Positions 28,803 to 37,086 of a DNA stretch of 64,000 nucleotides are shown in pieces. The stretch spans positions 34,716-98,715 of the forward strand of contig JAZKDP010000002.1 in NCBI GenBank assembly GCA_040387515.1, in the 5' to 3' direction. This DNA comes from Methylotenera_A sp040387515. Its GTDB lineage: Bacteria; Pseudomonadota; Gammaproteobacteria; Burkholderiales; Methylophilaceae. Positions within the stretch are counted from its first letter, which is position 1; each line of letters opens with the position of its first letter. The notes beneath the pieces were generated by a model that worked only from the letters and a program-made list of their open reading frames with translations, ran no database searches and was not told the DNA's origin. The translations under genes were made by a program, and so were the position numbers.

Positions 28803-30047
28803 GTGAAAATATTTGATTTTAAAAATGGCAATTTACATGCCGAAAATGTTGCCCTAAGCCAAATTGCAAAGCAGTTCGATACACCTTGCTATGTGTATTC
28901 AAAATCTGCCTTAACACAAGCTTTTAAAAAATTTAAGGCTGGTTTGGTTGGCACCAATCATCTAGTGTGTTTTGCCGTAAAAGCTAACCCCAATATTGCC
29001 ATTTTGAATTTATTCGCAAAATTGGGCGCAGGTTTTGATATTGTTTCTGGCGGTGAATTAGCACGTGTTTTAGCTGCAGGTGGCGACCCGCAAAAAATTG
29101 TTTTTTCTGGTGTGGGTAAAAGCGCAAATGAGATGCACGCGGCGTTAAACGCAGGAATTTTTTGTTTTAATGTGGAATCAGCCAGCGAATTAACGCGGCT
29201 AAACCAAGTAGCTGGCGAAATGGGCAAAATCGCGCCAGTTTCGTTGCGAGTTAACCCGAATGTAGACGCGAAAACGCACCCATATATTTCTACTGGTTTA
29301 AAAAACAATAAATTTGGCGTGGCGTTTGAAGATGCAATTGCGGTTTATGAACAAGCTGCAGCCATGCCCAATATTTCGGTACACGGCGTTGATTGCCATA
29401 TCGGTTCGCAAATCACTGAATTAGCACCATTTATTGAGGCGCTTGATTTGATTTTAGGCTTGGTAGATGCGCTTGCCGCTAAAAACATACCGATTACACA
29501 CATTGATGTAGGCGGCGGAATTGGCATCACTTATTCGGATGAAACACCACCGGAGTTCGAAATTTACACTAAAGCCATTTTGGCTAAATTGGCGCACAAA
29601 AATGTCAAAGTATTGTTCGAGCCAGGCCGCGCTTTGGTGGGCAACGCGGGTGTATTACTCACCAAAGTAGAATATTTAAAACATACCGAAAGTAAAAACT
29701 TTGCTATCGTCGATGCCGCGATGAATGACTTGATGCGCCCCGCTTTATATGATGCTTATCACGATATTGTCGCGGTGAACCCGCGCGCAGGCGAAACAGA
29801 CATTTATGAGATAGTAGGCCCAGTTTGTGAAAGTGGTGATTTCTTAGGCCATGACCGTGCACTTAACTTAGCGGAAGGCGATTTATTAGCCATTAAATCT
29901 GCGGGGGCTTACGGCATGAGCATGTCGAGCAATTACAATACACGCGGCCGTGCCGCTGAAGTGATGGTAGATGGCGATAAAATACACTTGGTTCGCCAAC
30001 GCGAAAAAATTGCTGATTTATTTGCGCTTGAGCAATTACTCCCTTAA
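28803..30047 (+). CDS. lysA: Diaminopimelate decarboxylase
   Basis: A 414-residue PLP enzyme of fold type III that converts meso-diaminopimelate to lysine. The PLP lysine lies in CFAVKANPNIAIL. Other blocks are GAGFDIVSGGELARVL, HIGSQITELAPF, VGGGIGITY, EPGRALVGNAGVLLT and GPVCESGDFL. The start is GTG, close after lptM with no strong ribosome-binding site, so coupling to lptM is likely. Confidence 0.95.
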   Translation: MKIFDFKNGNLHAENVALSQIAKQFDTPCYVYSKSALTQAFKKFKAGLVGTNHLVCFAVKANPNIAILNLFAKLGAGFDIVSGGELARVLAAGGDPQKIVFSGVGKSANEMHAALNAGIFCFNVESASELTRLNQVAGEMGKIAPVSLRVNPNVDAKTHPYISTGLKNNKFGVAFEDAIAVYEQAAAMPNISVHGVDCHIGSQITELAPFIEALDLILGLVDALAAKNIPITHIDVGGGIGITYSDETPPEFEIYTKAILAKLAHKNVKVLFEPGRALVGNAGVLLTKVEYLKHTESKNFAIVDAAMNDLMRPALYDAYHDIVAVNPRAGETDIYEIVGPVCESGDFLGHDRALNLAEGDLLAIKSAGAYGMSMSSNYNTRGRAAEVMVDGDKIHLVRQREKIADLFALEQLLP

Positions 30048-30088
30048 TTTAACGCGCTTAAAAAGAGTATTTTTATTAAAATTGTCAC

Positions 30089-30120
30089 AAAAAAGCGAGG
30101 AATCAATCCTCGCTTTTTTG
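30089..30120. terminator. Bidirectional terminator between lysA and purU
   Basis: AAAAAGCGAGGA pairs with TCCTCGCTTTTT around ATCAA; A- and T-runs serve both converging genes. Confidence 0.88.
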
Positions 30121-30134
30121 TGCTTTAAAGACTG

Positions 30135-30989
30135 TTAATCAAAAATAACGGTTTTATTCGCATATAACAAAATACGATTTTCAATATGCCAGCGCACAGC
30201 TTTACTTAATACAATGCGCTCTAAATCGCGGCCTTTTTGAATCAAATCTTCCACTTGGTCTCTGTGCGAAATACGGTCGATATCCTGCTCGATAATCGGG
30301 CCTTCATCTAATACTTCTGTCACATAATGGCCTGTTGCACCAATCAATTTAACACCGCGTTCAAACGCACGGTGATAAGGCCGCGCACCAATAAATGCGG
30401 GTAAAAATGAATGATGAATATTAATGATTTTTTGCGGATAACGCGCCACAAAATCGGGTGACAGAATCTGCATATAGCGCGCCAACACGATTAAATCAAT
30501 CTTGTAATCAGCAAACAATTTAAACTGTGCCGCTTCGGCCGCTGGTTTATTGTCTTTATTCACTTCAATATAATGAAAATCAATGCCATAAAATTTGACC
30601 AAAGCTTCAGTATCGCGGTGATTACTGATAATCAACGGTATTTCGCAAGCCAACTCGCCACTTTTATGGCGATGCAATAAATCGGCTAAGCAATGGTCAT
30701 ATTGCGAAACCATAATCGCCACCCGCGTTTTATGCTGCGAAAGTTTAAGCTGCCAGTGCATATTAAATTTGCTGGCAATTGGTTCAAACGCTTGCTCAAA
30801 AGCAGTTTCAGCCAAATTAAAATTCGCGACATCCCATTCCACACGCATTAAAAATAGATTATTTTCTGCATCTTGGTGCTGGTCTGCGTGTAAAATGTTG
30901 GCATTATGCTGATATAAAAAATCAGCAATAGCCGCCACGATGCCTTTAGCGTCTGGACAGGTAATCAGTAATGTTGCAGTATTTTTCAT
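30135..30989 (-). CDS. purU: Formyltetrahydrofolate deformylase
   Basis: A 284-residue enzyme that releases formate from 10-formyl-THF. An ACT domain (about residues 1-85) precedes the formyltransferase-like catalytic part with INIHHSFLPAFIGARPYHRAFERGVKLIGATGHYVT and DEGPIIEQD, containing the conserved Asn, His and Asp. In a C1-using organism it may feed formate dissimilation or purine synthesis; that role is inference. Confidence 0.94.
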   Translation of the reverse strand: MKNTATLLITCPDAKGIVAAIADFLYQHNANILHADQHQDAENNLFLMRVEWDVANFNLAETAFEQAFEPIASKFNMHWQLKLSQHKTRVAIMVSQYDHCLADLLHRHKSGELACEIPLIISNHRDTEALVKFYGIDFHYIEVNKDNKPAAEAAQFKLFADYKIDLIVLARYMQILSPDFVARYPQKIINIHHSFLPAFIGARPYHRAFERGVKLIGATGHYVTEVLDEGPIIEQDIDRISHRDQVEDLIQKGRDLERIVLSKAVRWHIENRILLYANKTVIFD

Positions 30990-31094
30990 GTCTGTGTTTG
31001 CATGCCTATGTTTGATAGACGTTTAAGTAAAAATTTATGCCATTATACCGAATTATAATGACTAACTAATCACAAGCAGTGAACCATCTGAATT

Positions 31095-32135
31095 ATGAGT
31101 GAAGCCCTTACAAAACAAGCTGCACCAGCTAATATCGTTTTAGCCAATCCGCGCGGATTCTGTGCGGGGGTTGATCGCGCGATTATTATCGTCGAACAGG
31201 CTTTAGAAAAATTTGGTGCACCGATTTATGTGCGTAACGAAGTGGTTCACAACAAATTCGTGGTGGATGGCCTGCGCGCCAAAGGCGCTATTTTTGTAAA
31301 TGAATTAGATAAAATACCAACTGGTAGCACAGTGATTTTTAGCGCGCATGGCGTATCAAAAGCGGTGAGAAAAGAAGCTGAATCACGCGGATTAACGGCG
31401 TTTGATGCCACTTGTCCACTGGTCACAAAAGTGCATATTGAAGTCGCCAAAATGCGCCAAGCCGGTTTGGAAATCATCATGATTGGTCACAAAGGCCACC
31501 CAGAAGTAGAAGGTACCATGGGTCAGATTGAAGGAGGTCAAGTTGAGAGCGATCCAGATGTGCATGAGCACGATCATGCAGAAGACTCAGCCAGCAATGG
31601 TATGTATTTGGTTGAAACCCCAGAAGATGTGCTGAGCTTAACGGTTAAAAATGCTGAAAAATTAGCTTTTGTGACACAAACCACACTTTCGACAGATGAT
31701 GCGACATTAGTCATTGATGCGCTTAGAGCCAAGTTTCCAATGATTCAAGCGCCAAAAAGCGATGATATTTGCTATGCCACGCAAAACCGTCAAGATGCGG
31801 TCAAAATCATGGCAAAAGATTGCGATTTAGTGATTGTGGTCGGCTCGCCCAATAGCTCAAACTCCAACCGCTTAAGAGAAGTTGCGCAAAACCAAGGTGT
31901 TGAGGCGTATATGGTAGATAACGCTAGTTATCTAAAAGCGGAATGGCTAGTAGGTAAGAAAAAGATTGGCGTATCCGCCGGTGCATCTGCACCTGAAGTT
32001 TTAGTAAAAGAAGTGATTGCTAAACTACAAACCTTAGGCGCGGCGGACGTAACCGAGTTGCAAGGCGTGATTGAAAGCGTGGTATTTCAGCTGCCTAAGA
32101 ACTTAACCAACGCAACCATAACCCGCAAAGAATAA
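31095..32135 (+). CDS. ispH: HMBPP reductase (IspH)
   Basis: A 346-residue iron-sulfur enzyme that makes IPP and DMAPP in the last MEP-pathway step. The three cluster cysteines are in GFCAGVDRA, DATCPLVTKVH and DDICYATQNRQ, and the catalytic histidines in SAHGV and GHKGHPEVEGTMG. An unusual acidic/His-rich stretch (VHEHDHAEDSASN) is inserted after GTMGQIEGG. Confidence 0.95.
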   Translation: MSEALTKQAAPANIVLANPRGFCAGVDRAIIIVEQALEKFGAPIYVRNEVVHNKFVVDGLRAKGAIFVNELDKIPTGSTVIFSAHGVSKAVRKEAESRGLTAFDATCPLVTKVHIEVAKMRQAGLEIIMIGHKGHPEVEGTMGQIEGGQVESDPDVHEHDHAEDSASNGMYLVETPEDVLSLTVKNAEKLAFVTQTTLSTDDATLVIDALRAKFPMIQAPKSDDICYATQNRQDAVKIMAKDCDLVIVVGSPNSSNSNRLREVAQNQGVEAYMVDNASYLKAEWLVGKKKIGVSAGASAPEVLVKEVIAKLQTLGAADVTELQGVIESVVFQLPKNLTNATITRKE

Positions 32136-32180
32136 TCTCGCGATTTGCACAAATAGACTTACTAAAAGACTTAATTCACC

Positions 32181-32627
32181 GTGTTCAAAACCCCTATTTC
32201 AGCACTTGTGCTGATTCATACTCAAGACTTACAGGTATTGATCATGGAGCGCGCGGATAAGGCTGGCTTTTGGCAATCTGTTACTGGTAGCATAGAAGGT
32301 GATGAAACGCCAAATCAGGCGGCGATTCGCGAAGTGCTGGAAGAAACAGGGCTGAATGCCAACCAATACGATTTACAAGATTGGCACACAAGCAACATTT
32401 ATGAAATATATCCGCATTGGCGGCATCGCTATGCACCTGGCGTAGTCGAAAATATTGAACATTTGTTTGGCCTAGAATTACCGAAAATTCTGCCTATTAA
32501 ACTCGCTGCAGATGAGCATACTCGCTATGAGTGGGTAGATTGGCGTGAAGCGGCGAACCGTGTGTTTTCTTGGACGAATATTGATGCGCTCAAAAAATTA
32601 GGCGAGCGGCATCATTTGGCTTTATAA
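32181..32627 (+). CDS. nudB: Dihydroneopterin triphosphate diphosphatase
   Basis: A 148-residue Nudix hydrolase. The Nudix box is GSIEGDETPNQAAIREVLEETG with normal spacing. NudB-type features are SVTGSIE, WRHRYAPGV and EHLFGLELP. It acts in folate synthesis. Starts with GTG. Confidence 0.85.
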   Translation: MFKTPISALVLIHTQDLQVLIMERADKAGFWQSVTGSIEGDETPNQAAIREVLEETGLNANQYDLQDWHTSNIYEIYPHWRHRYAPGVVENIEHLFGLELPKILPIKLAADEHTRYEWVDWREAANRVFSWTNIDALKKLGERHHLAL

Positions 32628-32726
32628 ATCTTTTTTATAAACCATCGCGTTAGCTTTATAAAAATCGCCCAATAAAAATTTAAAGTTATAAAATAAACCT
32701 TTCAAGTACGACAAGCTCAAACCCAT

Positions 32727-33824
32727 ATGCAAACAGCAACCATAAAATTTGAAAAATATCAGGCAGTAGACGATGCCGACTGTCAACGTCGCATCATTGC
32801 CGCGCGCAACAAACTCGGCAAACGCTTGGTGATTTTAGGCCATCATTATCAGAATGAAGCGGTGTATCGTCACGCCGATTTCACAGGCGATTCACTCAAA
32901 TTATCACGCTATTGCGAAGATTTAGATGCCGAATTCATCGTATTTTTGGGTGTGCATTTTATGGCAGAAGTAGCAGATATTTTAAGCCGCCCAGAGCAGA
33001 TTGTTGTATTACCAGATTTGGCTGCGGGCTGTAGCATGGCCGATATGGCCAATTTAGCCAAAGTTGAGCGTAGTTATCGCGAGCTAAGCAAAGTACTGGA
33101 CTTTGATGAAACCATTACACCCGTTACTTATATCAACTCGGCGGCCGATTTAAAAGCCTTTTGCGGTGAACATGGCGGTATCGTTTGCACCAGCACCAAC
33201 GCACCTAAAATTTTAGAGTGGAGTTTTGCACAGCGCGAAAAGGTACTATTTTTCCCTGACCAAAATCTAGGCCGCTGGTCTGGCCATAAAATGGGCATTC
33301 CATTAGAACAAATGCCAATTTGGGATCCTGATCAGCCCATGGGCGGCTTAACCGTTGAAGAAATTAAAAACGCCAAAATTTTATTGTGGAAAGGTCATTG
33401 TGCCGTTCATCAAATGTTTAGGTTGCAAAACATTACCAAATTCCGCGCGGATCACCCTGATGGAATCGTGATTTCACACCCGGAAGCACCGTTTGAAGTG
33501 TGCCTGAACTCGGACTATGTGGGATCTACGGAATACATTTTGAAAACCGTTAGTGAAGCGCCCCCAAACACGAAATGGCTAGTCGGCACCGAATTAAACT
33601 TGGTCAATCGTTTAGCCGAACAAATGAAACCGCAAGGCAAATTGGTGCAATTTATGAGTCACGTGGTTTGCGAATGTTCAACAATGGCGCGTATCGATCC
33701 ACAGCACTTGGCGTGGACGCTGGAGAATTTGGCGGATGGCAATATCGTGAATCAAATCAAAGTGCCAGAACACGATGCGAAATTAGCCAAACTAACCCTA
33801 GACCGCATGTTGGCTGCTTCTTAA
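32727..33824 (+). CDS. nadA: Quinolinate synthase
   Basis: A 365-residue 4Fe-4S enzyme that condenses iminoaspartate and DHAP in NAD synthesis. The three cluster cysteines lie in AAGCSMADMA, GIVCTSTNA and VVCECSTMARI. Other blocks are ILGHHYQNEAVYRHADF and FFPDQNLGRW. The HIT gene begins at the next base after its stop. Confidence 0.95.
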   Translation: MQTATIKFEKYQAVDDADCQRRIIAARNKLGKRLVILGHHYQNEAVYRHADFTGDSLKLSRYCEDLDAEFIVFLGVHFMAEVADILSRPEQIVVLPDLAAGCSMADMANLAKVERSYRELSKVLDFDETITPVTYINSAADLKAFCGEHGGIVCTSTNAPKILEWSFAQREKVLFFPDQNLGRWSGHKMGIPLEQMPIWDPDQPMGGLTVEEIKNAKILLWKGHCAVHQMFRLQNITKFRADHPDGIVISHPEAPFEVCLNSDYVGSTEYILKTVSEAPPNTKWLVGTELNLVNRLAEQMKPQGKLVQFMSHVVCECSTMARIDPQHLAWTLENLADGNIVNQIKVPEHDAKLAKLTLDRMLAAS

Positions 33825-34253
33825 GTGAGCACTTGTGACTTATGCAAAGCAAGCCCACACACCATTCTGTGGCAAGACGATTTTTGCCGCGTGGTACTGT
33901 TAAGCGATAAAGATTACCCTGCCTATTGCCGTGTTGAGTTGATTGAACATCTCAAAGAAATGACGGATTTAGCACCTGCTCAACGCGCAAGAATGATGAA
34001 AACAGTTTTTGCGGTTGAATTGGCATTAAGAGAAGTCACGCATGCCGATAAAATCAATCTTGCTAGCCTAGGTAACAAAACGCCGCATGTGCATTGGCAT
34101 GTAATTCCGCGTTTTGAAAATGACAAGCACTTTCCCAATTCGCATTGGGGCGAAACGGTTAGAGAAGGTCAGCCATTTATGCTAAACGACGCTGCCCGAC
34201 AAAACTTAATAGAAAAAATTAAAGCGCATATCGAATGCGCTTTAATAAGTTAA
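33825..34253 (+). CDS. HIT-family hydrolase
   Basis: A 142-residue histidine-triad protein with motif HVHWHVIPR and an N-terminal pair of Cys (CDLC). HIT proteins hydrolyse nucleotide derivatives such as dinucleoside polyphosphates or AMP conjugates; the substrate here is unknown. The GTG start directly abuts the nadA stop, so translation is probably coupled. Confidence 0.85.
   Translation: MSTCDLCKASPHTILWQDDFCRVVLLSDKDYPAYCRVELIEHLKEMTDLAPAQRARMMKTVFAVELALREVTHADKINLASLGNKTPHVHWHVIPRFENDKHFPNSHWGETVREGQPFMLNDAARQNLIEKIKAHIECALIS
34221..34243. terminator. Terminator between HIT gene and ferredoxin gene
   Basis: AAAGCGCAT (34221-34229) pairs with ATGCGCTTT (34235-34243). On the minus strand it is followed by a run of six T, so it best serves the tonB-ferredoxin pair. 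It lies within the last codons of the HIT gene. Confidence 0.6.
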
Positions 34254-34284
34254 TCAGTCGTTAAAACTTTACTCAACTAGTTTT

Positions 34285-34599
34285 TTATTCAACTACTAAT
34301 CGATTCACCACTTTGCCATTGATTAAATGACTTTCAATAATTTCTTCAATATCTTCATTATCCACAAATGTATACCAAATCGCTTGTGGATAAACCACTA
34401 ACAACGGCCCAAGATCACATCGATCAAAACAGCCGGCACGATTAATACGCACTTTCCCTTCGCCATTTAAACCGAGTTTTTTTACACGCGATTTCATATA
34501 ATCAAACGCCGCTTCTGCGCCTTTATCTTGGCAACAAGGCTCGCCATCTGGTCGTTGATTCAGGCAAAAAAAGACATGGTGTTTAAAGTGATTATTCAT
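34285..34599 (-). CDS. Thioredoxin-like [2Fe-2S] ferredoxin
   Basis: A 104-residue protein with the spacing of thioredoxin-fold ferredoxins: FFCLNQRPDGEPCC and, about 35 residues later, AGCFDRCDLGPLLVVYP. The four cluster cysteines are present. It is probably a soluble electron carrier; its partner is unknown. It lies 25 bp downstream of the TonB-like gene. Confidence 0.87.
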   Translation of the reverse strand: MNNHFKHHVFFCLNQRPDGEPCCQDKGAEAAFDYMKSRVKKLGLNGEGKVRINRAGCFDRCDLGPLLVVYPQAIWYTFVDNEDIEEIIESHLINGKVVNRLVVE

Positions 34600-34624
34600 T
34601 TTACTCAGTGTGTATATTTCAAAA

Positions 34625-35626
34625 TTATTGCGTGGCCAATTCGTCTTCTTGAGTAAAAGTCCACGTACGGGTAATGCCCAAAATATCGGTGTTTCTCTTC
34701 ATTTCTTCTGTAAATTTGGCATAAGGCGCAGCCAAATTAACAATATTTTTAGCAGACTCATCCAGCACTTTAGAGCCTGAGCTTTTATCAATCTCGATTT
34801 TCTCTATGCTACCGTCTGACTTGATTGATACGGTCATGCGCAATTGACCATATATTTTTTGATTGCGCGCCGCTTCTGGATAATTCATATTACCAATGCG
34901 CTCCACTTTTTGGCGCCAAGCTTCTAAATACATAGCATCACTGGCTTCCTTAGTACGCGCGCCAATAAATCTTCTTTTCGGGCGCTTTTGATATTCGTCT
35001 TGTTGTTTGGCGATTTGCGCTTCTAAACGATCAATTTCAATACTCGCCGCAATTAAATCGGCACGATTCAGTGATTTTGCAACCGCTTTTTGGTCGCCTT
35101 GTTCAGGGTCGGCGGAGGCTGCATCTTGCGTAGGATTCGACTCGACTTTTTTTGTGGCATTCAATTGGGTTAATAATTCTTGCGCTTGTTTTTCCAAAAC
35201 ATCCACACGTTTTTGCTCACGCGATTCCTGCGCTTTTAGCTTCGCCGCTTTTGCAGCACTGTGTGCGTCCGCACTTGGTCTTAATTTCGCTTCTGTAGTT
35301 TTTTGCTTGGGTGCTGGCAATGCCGTTTTCATTTGCCGATTAGCATCCGTATTGCCACCGCGATCCAAATTAGCTTGCGCTAACAACTCTGCTTTTTCTG
35401 GCGCTTTTTTAGTTTTGGCGTTCACCAATACCACATCTAATGAGGGTAATTTATTGACCATTTTTTTAAGTTCCGGCTCAAAATGAATGGTTAATATCAC
35501 CGCATGTACAATTAGGGAAATGGCAATGGCAACGCCAAACGCACTGAAATTAGCGTTACGTACAGTTGCTGTTTTAGCGGCAACTTTAGTTTGTTTCATT
35601 GCAAATTGTTTAAGCACAGCACTCAA
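34625..35626 (-). CDS. tonB: TonB-family energy-transducing protein
   Basis: A 333-residue protein with one N-terminal membrane helix (FGVAIAISLIVHAVILTIHF), a long charged Ala/Lys/Gln-rich periplasmic spacer with coiled-coil character, and a C-terminal TonB domain (YPEAARNQKIYGQLRMTVSIKSDGSIEKIEI). TonB couples the ExbBD motor to outer-membrane transporters. No exbB or exbD is nearby. The start is TTG 35626; an ATG at 35599 is the alternative. Confidence 0.82.
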   Translation of the reverse strand: MSAVLKQFAMKQTKVAAKTATVRNANFSAFGVAIAISLIVHAVILTIHFEPELKKMVNKLPSLDVVLVNAKTKKAPEKAELLAQANLDRGGNTDANRQMKTALPAPKQKTTEAKLRPSADAHSAAKAAKLKAQESREQKRVDVLEKQAQELLTQLNATKKVESNPTQDAASADPEQGDQKAVAKSLNRADLIAASIEIDRLEAQIAKQQDEYQKRPKRRFIGARTKEASDAMYLEAWRQKVERIGNMNYPEAARNQKIYGQLRMTVSIKSDGSIEKIEIDKSSGSKVLDESAKNIVNLAAPYAKFTEEMKRNTDILGITRTWTFTQEDELATQ

Positions 35627-35655
35627 ACTTTATTTTCCGTTAAAGATCTATTTGC

Positions 35656-37053
35656 TTAAGATTTAGAAACATTAAGCGCATCCAGAATTTTTTGATGCAC
35701 ACCGCCAAAACCACCATTGCTCATCACTAAAATATGGTCGCCCTGTTTGGCTGCATCGCCAATCGCTTGTACTAACAAGTTTAAATCATCGAAAGTTTGC
35801 GCTTTATGTGCAATCGGTTTTAATGCGTCCGCCGCATCCCAACCCAAATTTGCACCATAGCAAAATACTAAATCCGCCTCTTTTAAGCTGGCGGGCAATG
35901 CATCTTTCATTACACCCAACTTCATCGTATTACTTCTGGGTTCAAGCACAGCCAATATGCGTGCGCCCGTTGATGCAAAAGCACCGACTTTAGCGCGTAA
36001 TCCTGCCACCGTTGTTTCAATCGCAGTAGGATGATGCGCAAAGTCATCATAAACGGTCGCGTTATTCACCACGCCTTTAATTTCCATGCGACGTTTGACG
36101 TTTTTAAATTCGGTTAAAGCGGCGATACTCACTTCTGTAGAAACACCCACATGCCGCGCTGCCGCAATACTTGCCAGTGCATTCATACGATTATGCTCGC
36201 CCAACAAATCCCAATTCACTCGGCCTTGCGGCTTGCTTTGATAAACAACATCAAAACTGCCGTCACCTTCTGCATTTTCCGCTTGCCAGTCTGCATCAGT
36301 GCCGAATTTTTCCACTGGCGTCCAACAGCCTTTTTCAATCACTCGATTCAAACTGGATTCTTTACCATTAGCCACCACTAAACCCTGCTGCGGAACTGTA
36401 CGAACTAGGTGGTGAAACTGTTTTTCAATTGCCGCCAAATCATCAAAAATATCGGCATGGTCAAATTCTAGATTATTTAGTACCGCGGTGCGCGGGCGAT
36501 AATGTACAAATTTTGAGCGTTTATCAAAAAATGCAGTGTCGTATTCATCAGCCTCAATCACAAAGAAAGGTGAGATGCTTTTTTTATCCTGAGTTGGTGC
36601 TTGTGGCAAACGCGCCGAAACATCAAAATTTTGTGGCACACCGCCGATTAAAAAACCTGGTGCCAAACCTGCATATTCCAATATCCAAGCCAACATTGAG
36701 CTGGTGGTGGTTTTGCCATGTGTGCCCGCCACAGCTAGCACCCATTTACCTTGCAATACATTTTCAGCCAGCCATTGCGGACCAGAAATATACGGCAAAC
36801 CGAGATTCAGAATTTCTTCCATCAATGGATTGCCGCGCGAAACCACATTACCAATCACATAGATATCCGGATTTAGCTTGGTCTGACTTGGGTCAAATCC
36901 TTCAATTAACTCAATGCCCTGTGCTTGCAATTGCGTACTCATTGGCGGATATACATTGGCATCGCAACCTGTTACGCGATGCCCTGCCTGCTTGGCCAGC
37001 ACCGCAATACCGCCCATGAATGTACCGCAAATACCTAGAATGTGAATGTGCAT
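35656..37053 (-). CDS. mpl: UDP-MurNAc:L-Ala-D-Glu-mDAP ligase
   Basis: A 465-residue Mur ligase of the Mpl type that re-attaches the recycled tripeptide to UDP-MurNAc. Motifs are HILGICGTFMGGIAVLAK, AGTHGKTTTSSMLAWIL (ATP loop), VIEADEYDTAFFDKRSKF and YDDFAHHPTAI. It fits with ampG at the window start as part of wall recycling. It is transcribed with metH upstream (33 bp gap). Confidence 0.95.
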   Translation of the reverse strand: MHIHILGICGTFMGGIAVLAKQAGHRVTGCDANVYPPMSTQLQAQGIELIEGFDPSQTKLNPDIYVIGNVVSRGNPLMEEILNLGLPYISGPQWLAENVLQGKWVLAVAGTHGKTTTSSMLAWILEYAGLAPGFLIGGVPQNFDVSARLPQAPTQDKKSISPFFVIEADEYDTAFFDKRSKFVHYRPRTAVLNNLEFDHADIFDDLAAIEKQFHHLVRTVPQQGLVVANGKESSLNRVIEKGCWTPVEKFGTDADWQAENAEGDGSFDVVYQSKPQGRVNWDLLGEHNRMNALASIAAARHVGVSTEVSIAALTEFKNVKRRMEIKGVVNNATVYDDFAHHPTAIETTVAGLRAKVGAFASTGARILAVLEPRSNTMKLGVMKDALPASLKEADLVFCYGANLGWDAADALKPIAHKAQTFDDLNLLVQAIGDAAKQGDHILVMSNGGFGGVHQKILDALNVSKS

Positions 37054-37086
37054 AATATGATTTTAACTGTTAAATAACTTAAAGGT

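Noticed and set aside
35007..35486. 159-codon open frame on the plus strand
   Set aside because: Opposite the Ala/Lys-rich spacer of the TonB-like gene; the low-complexity codons leave the other strand open by chance.
36429..37019. Long open frame (196 codons) on the plus strand
   Set aside because: It lies wholly opposite mpl, has no family likeness and shows the Cys/His/Pro-rich composition of an antisense shadow.
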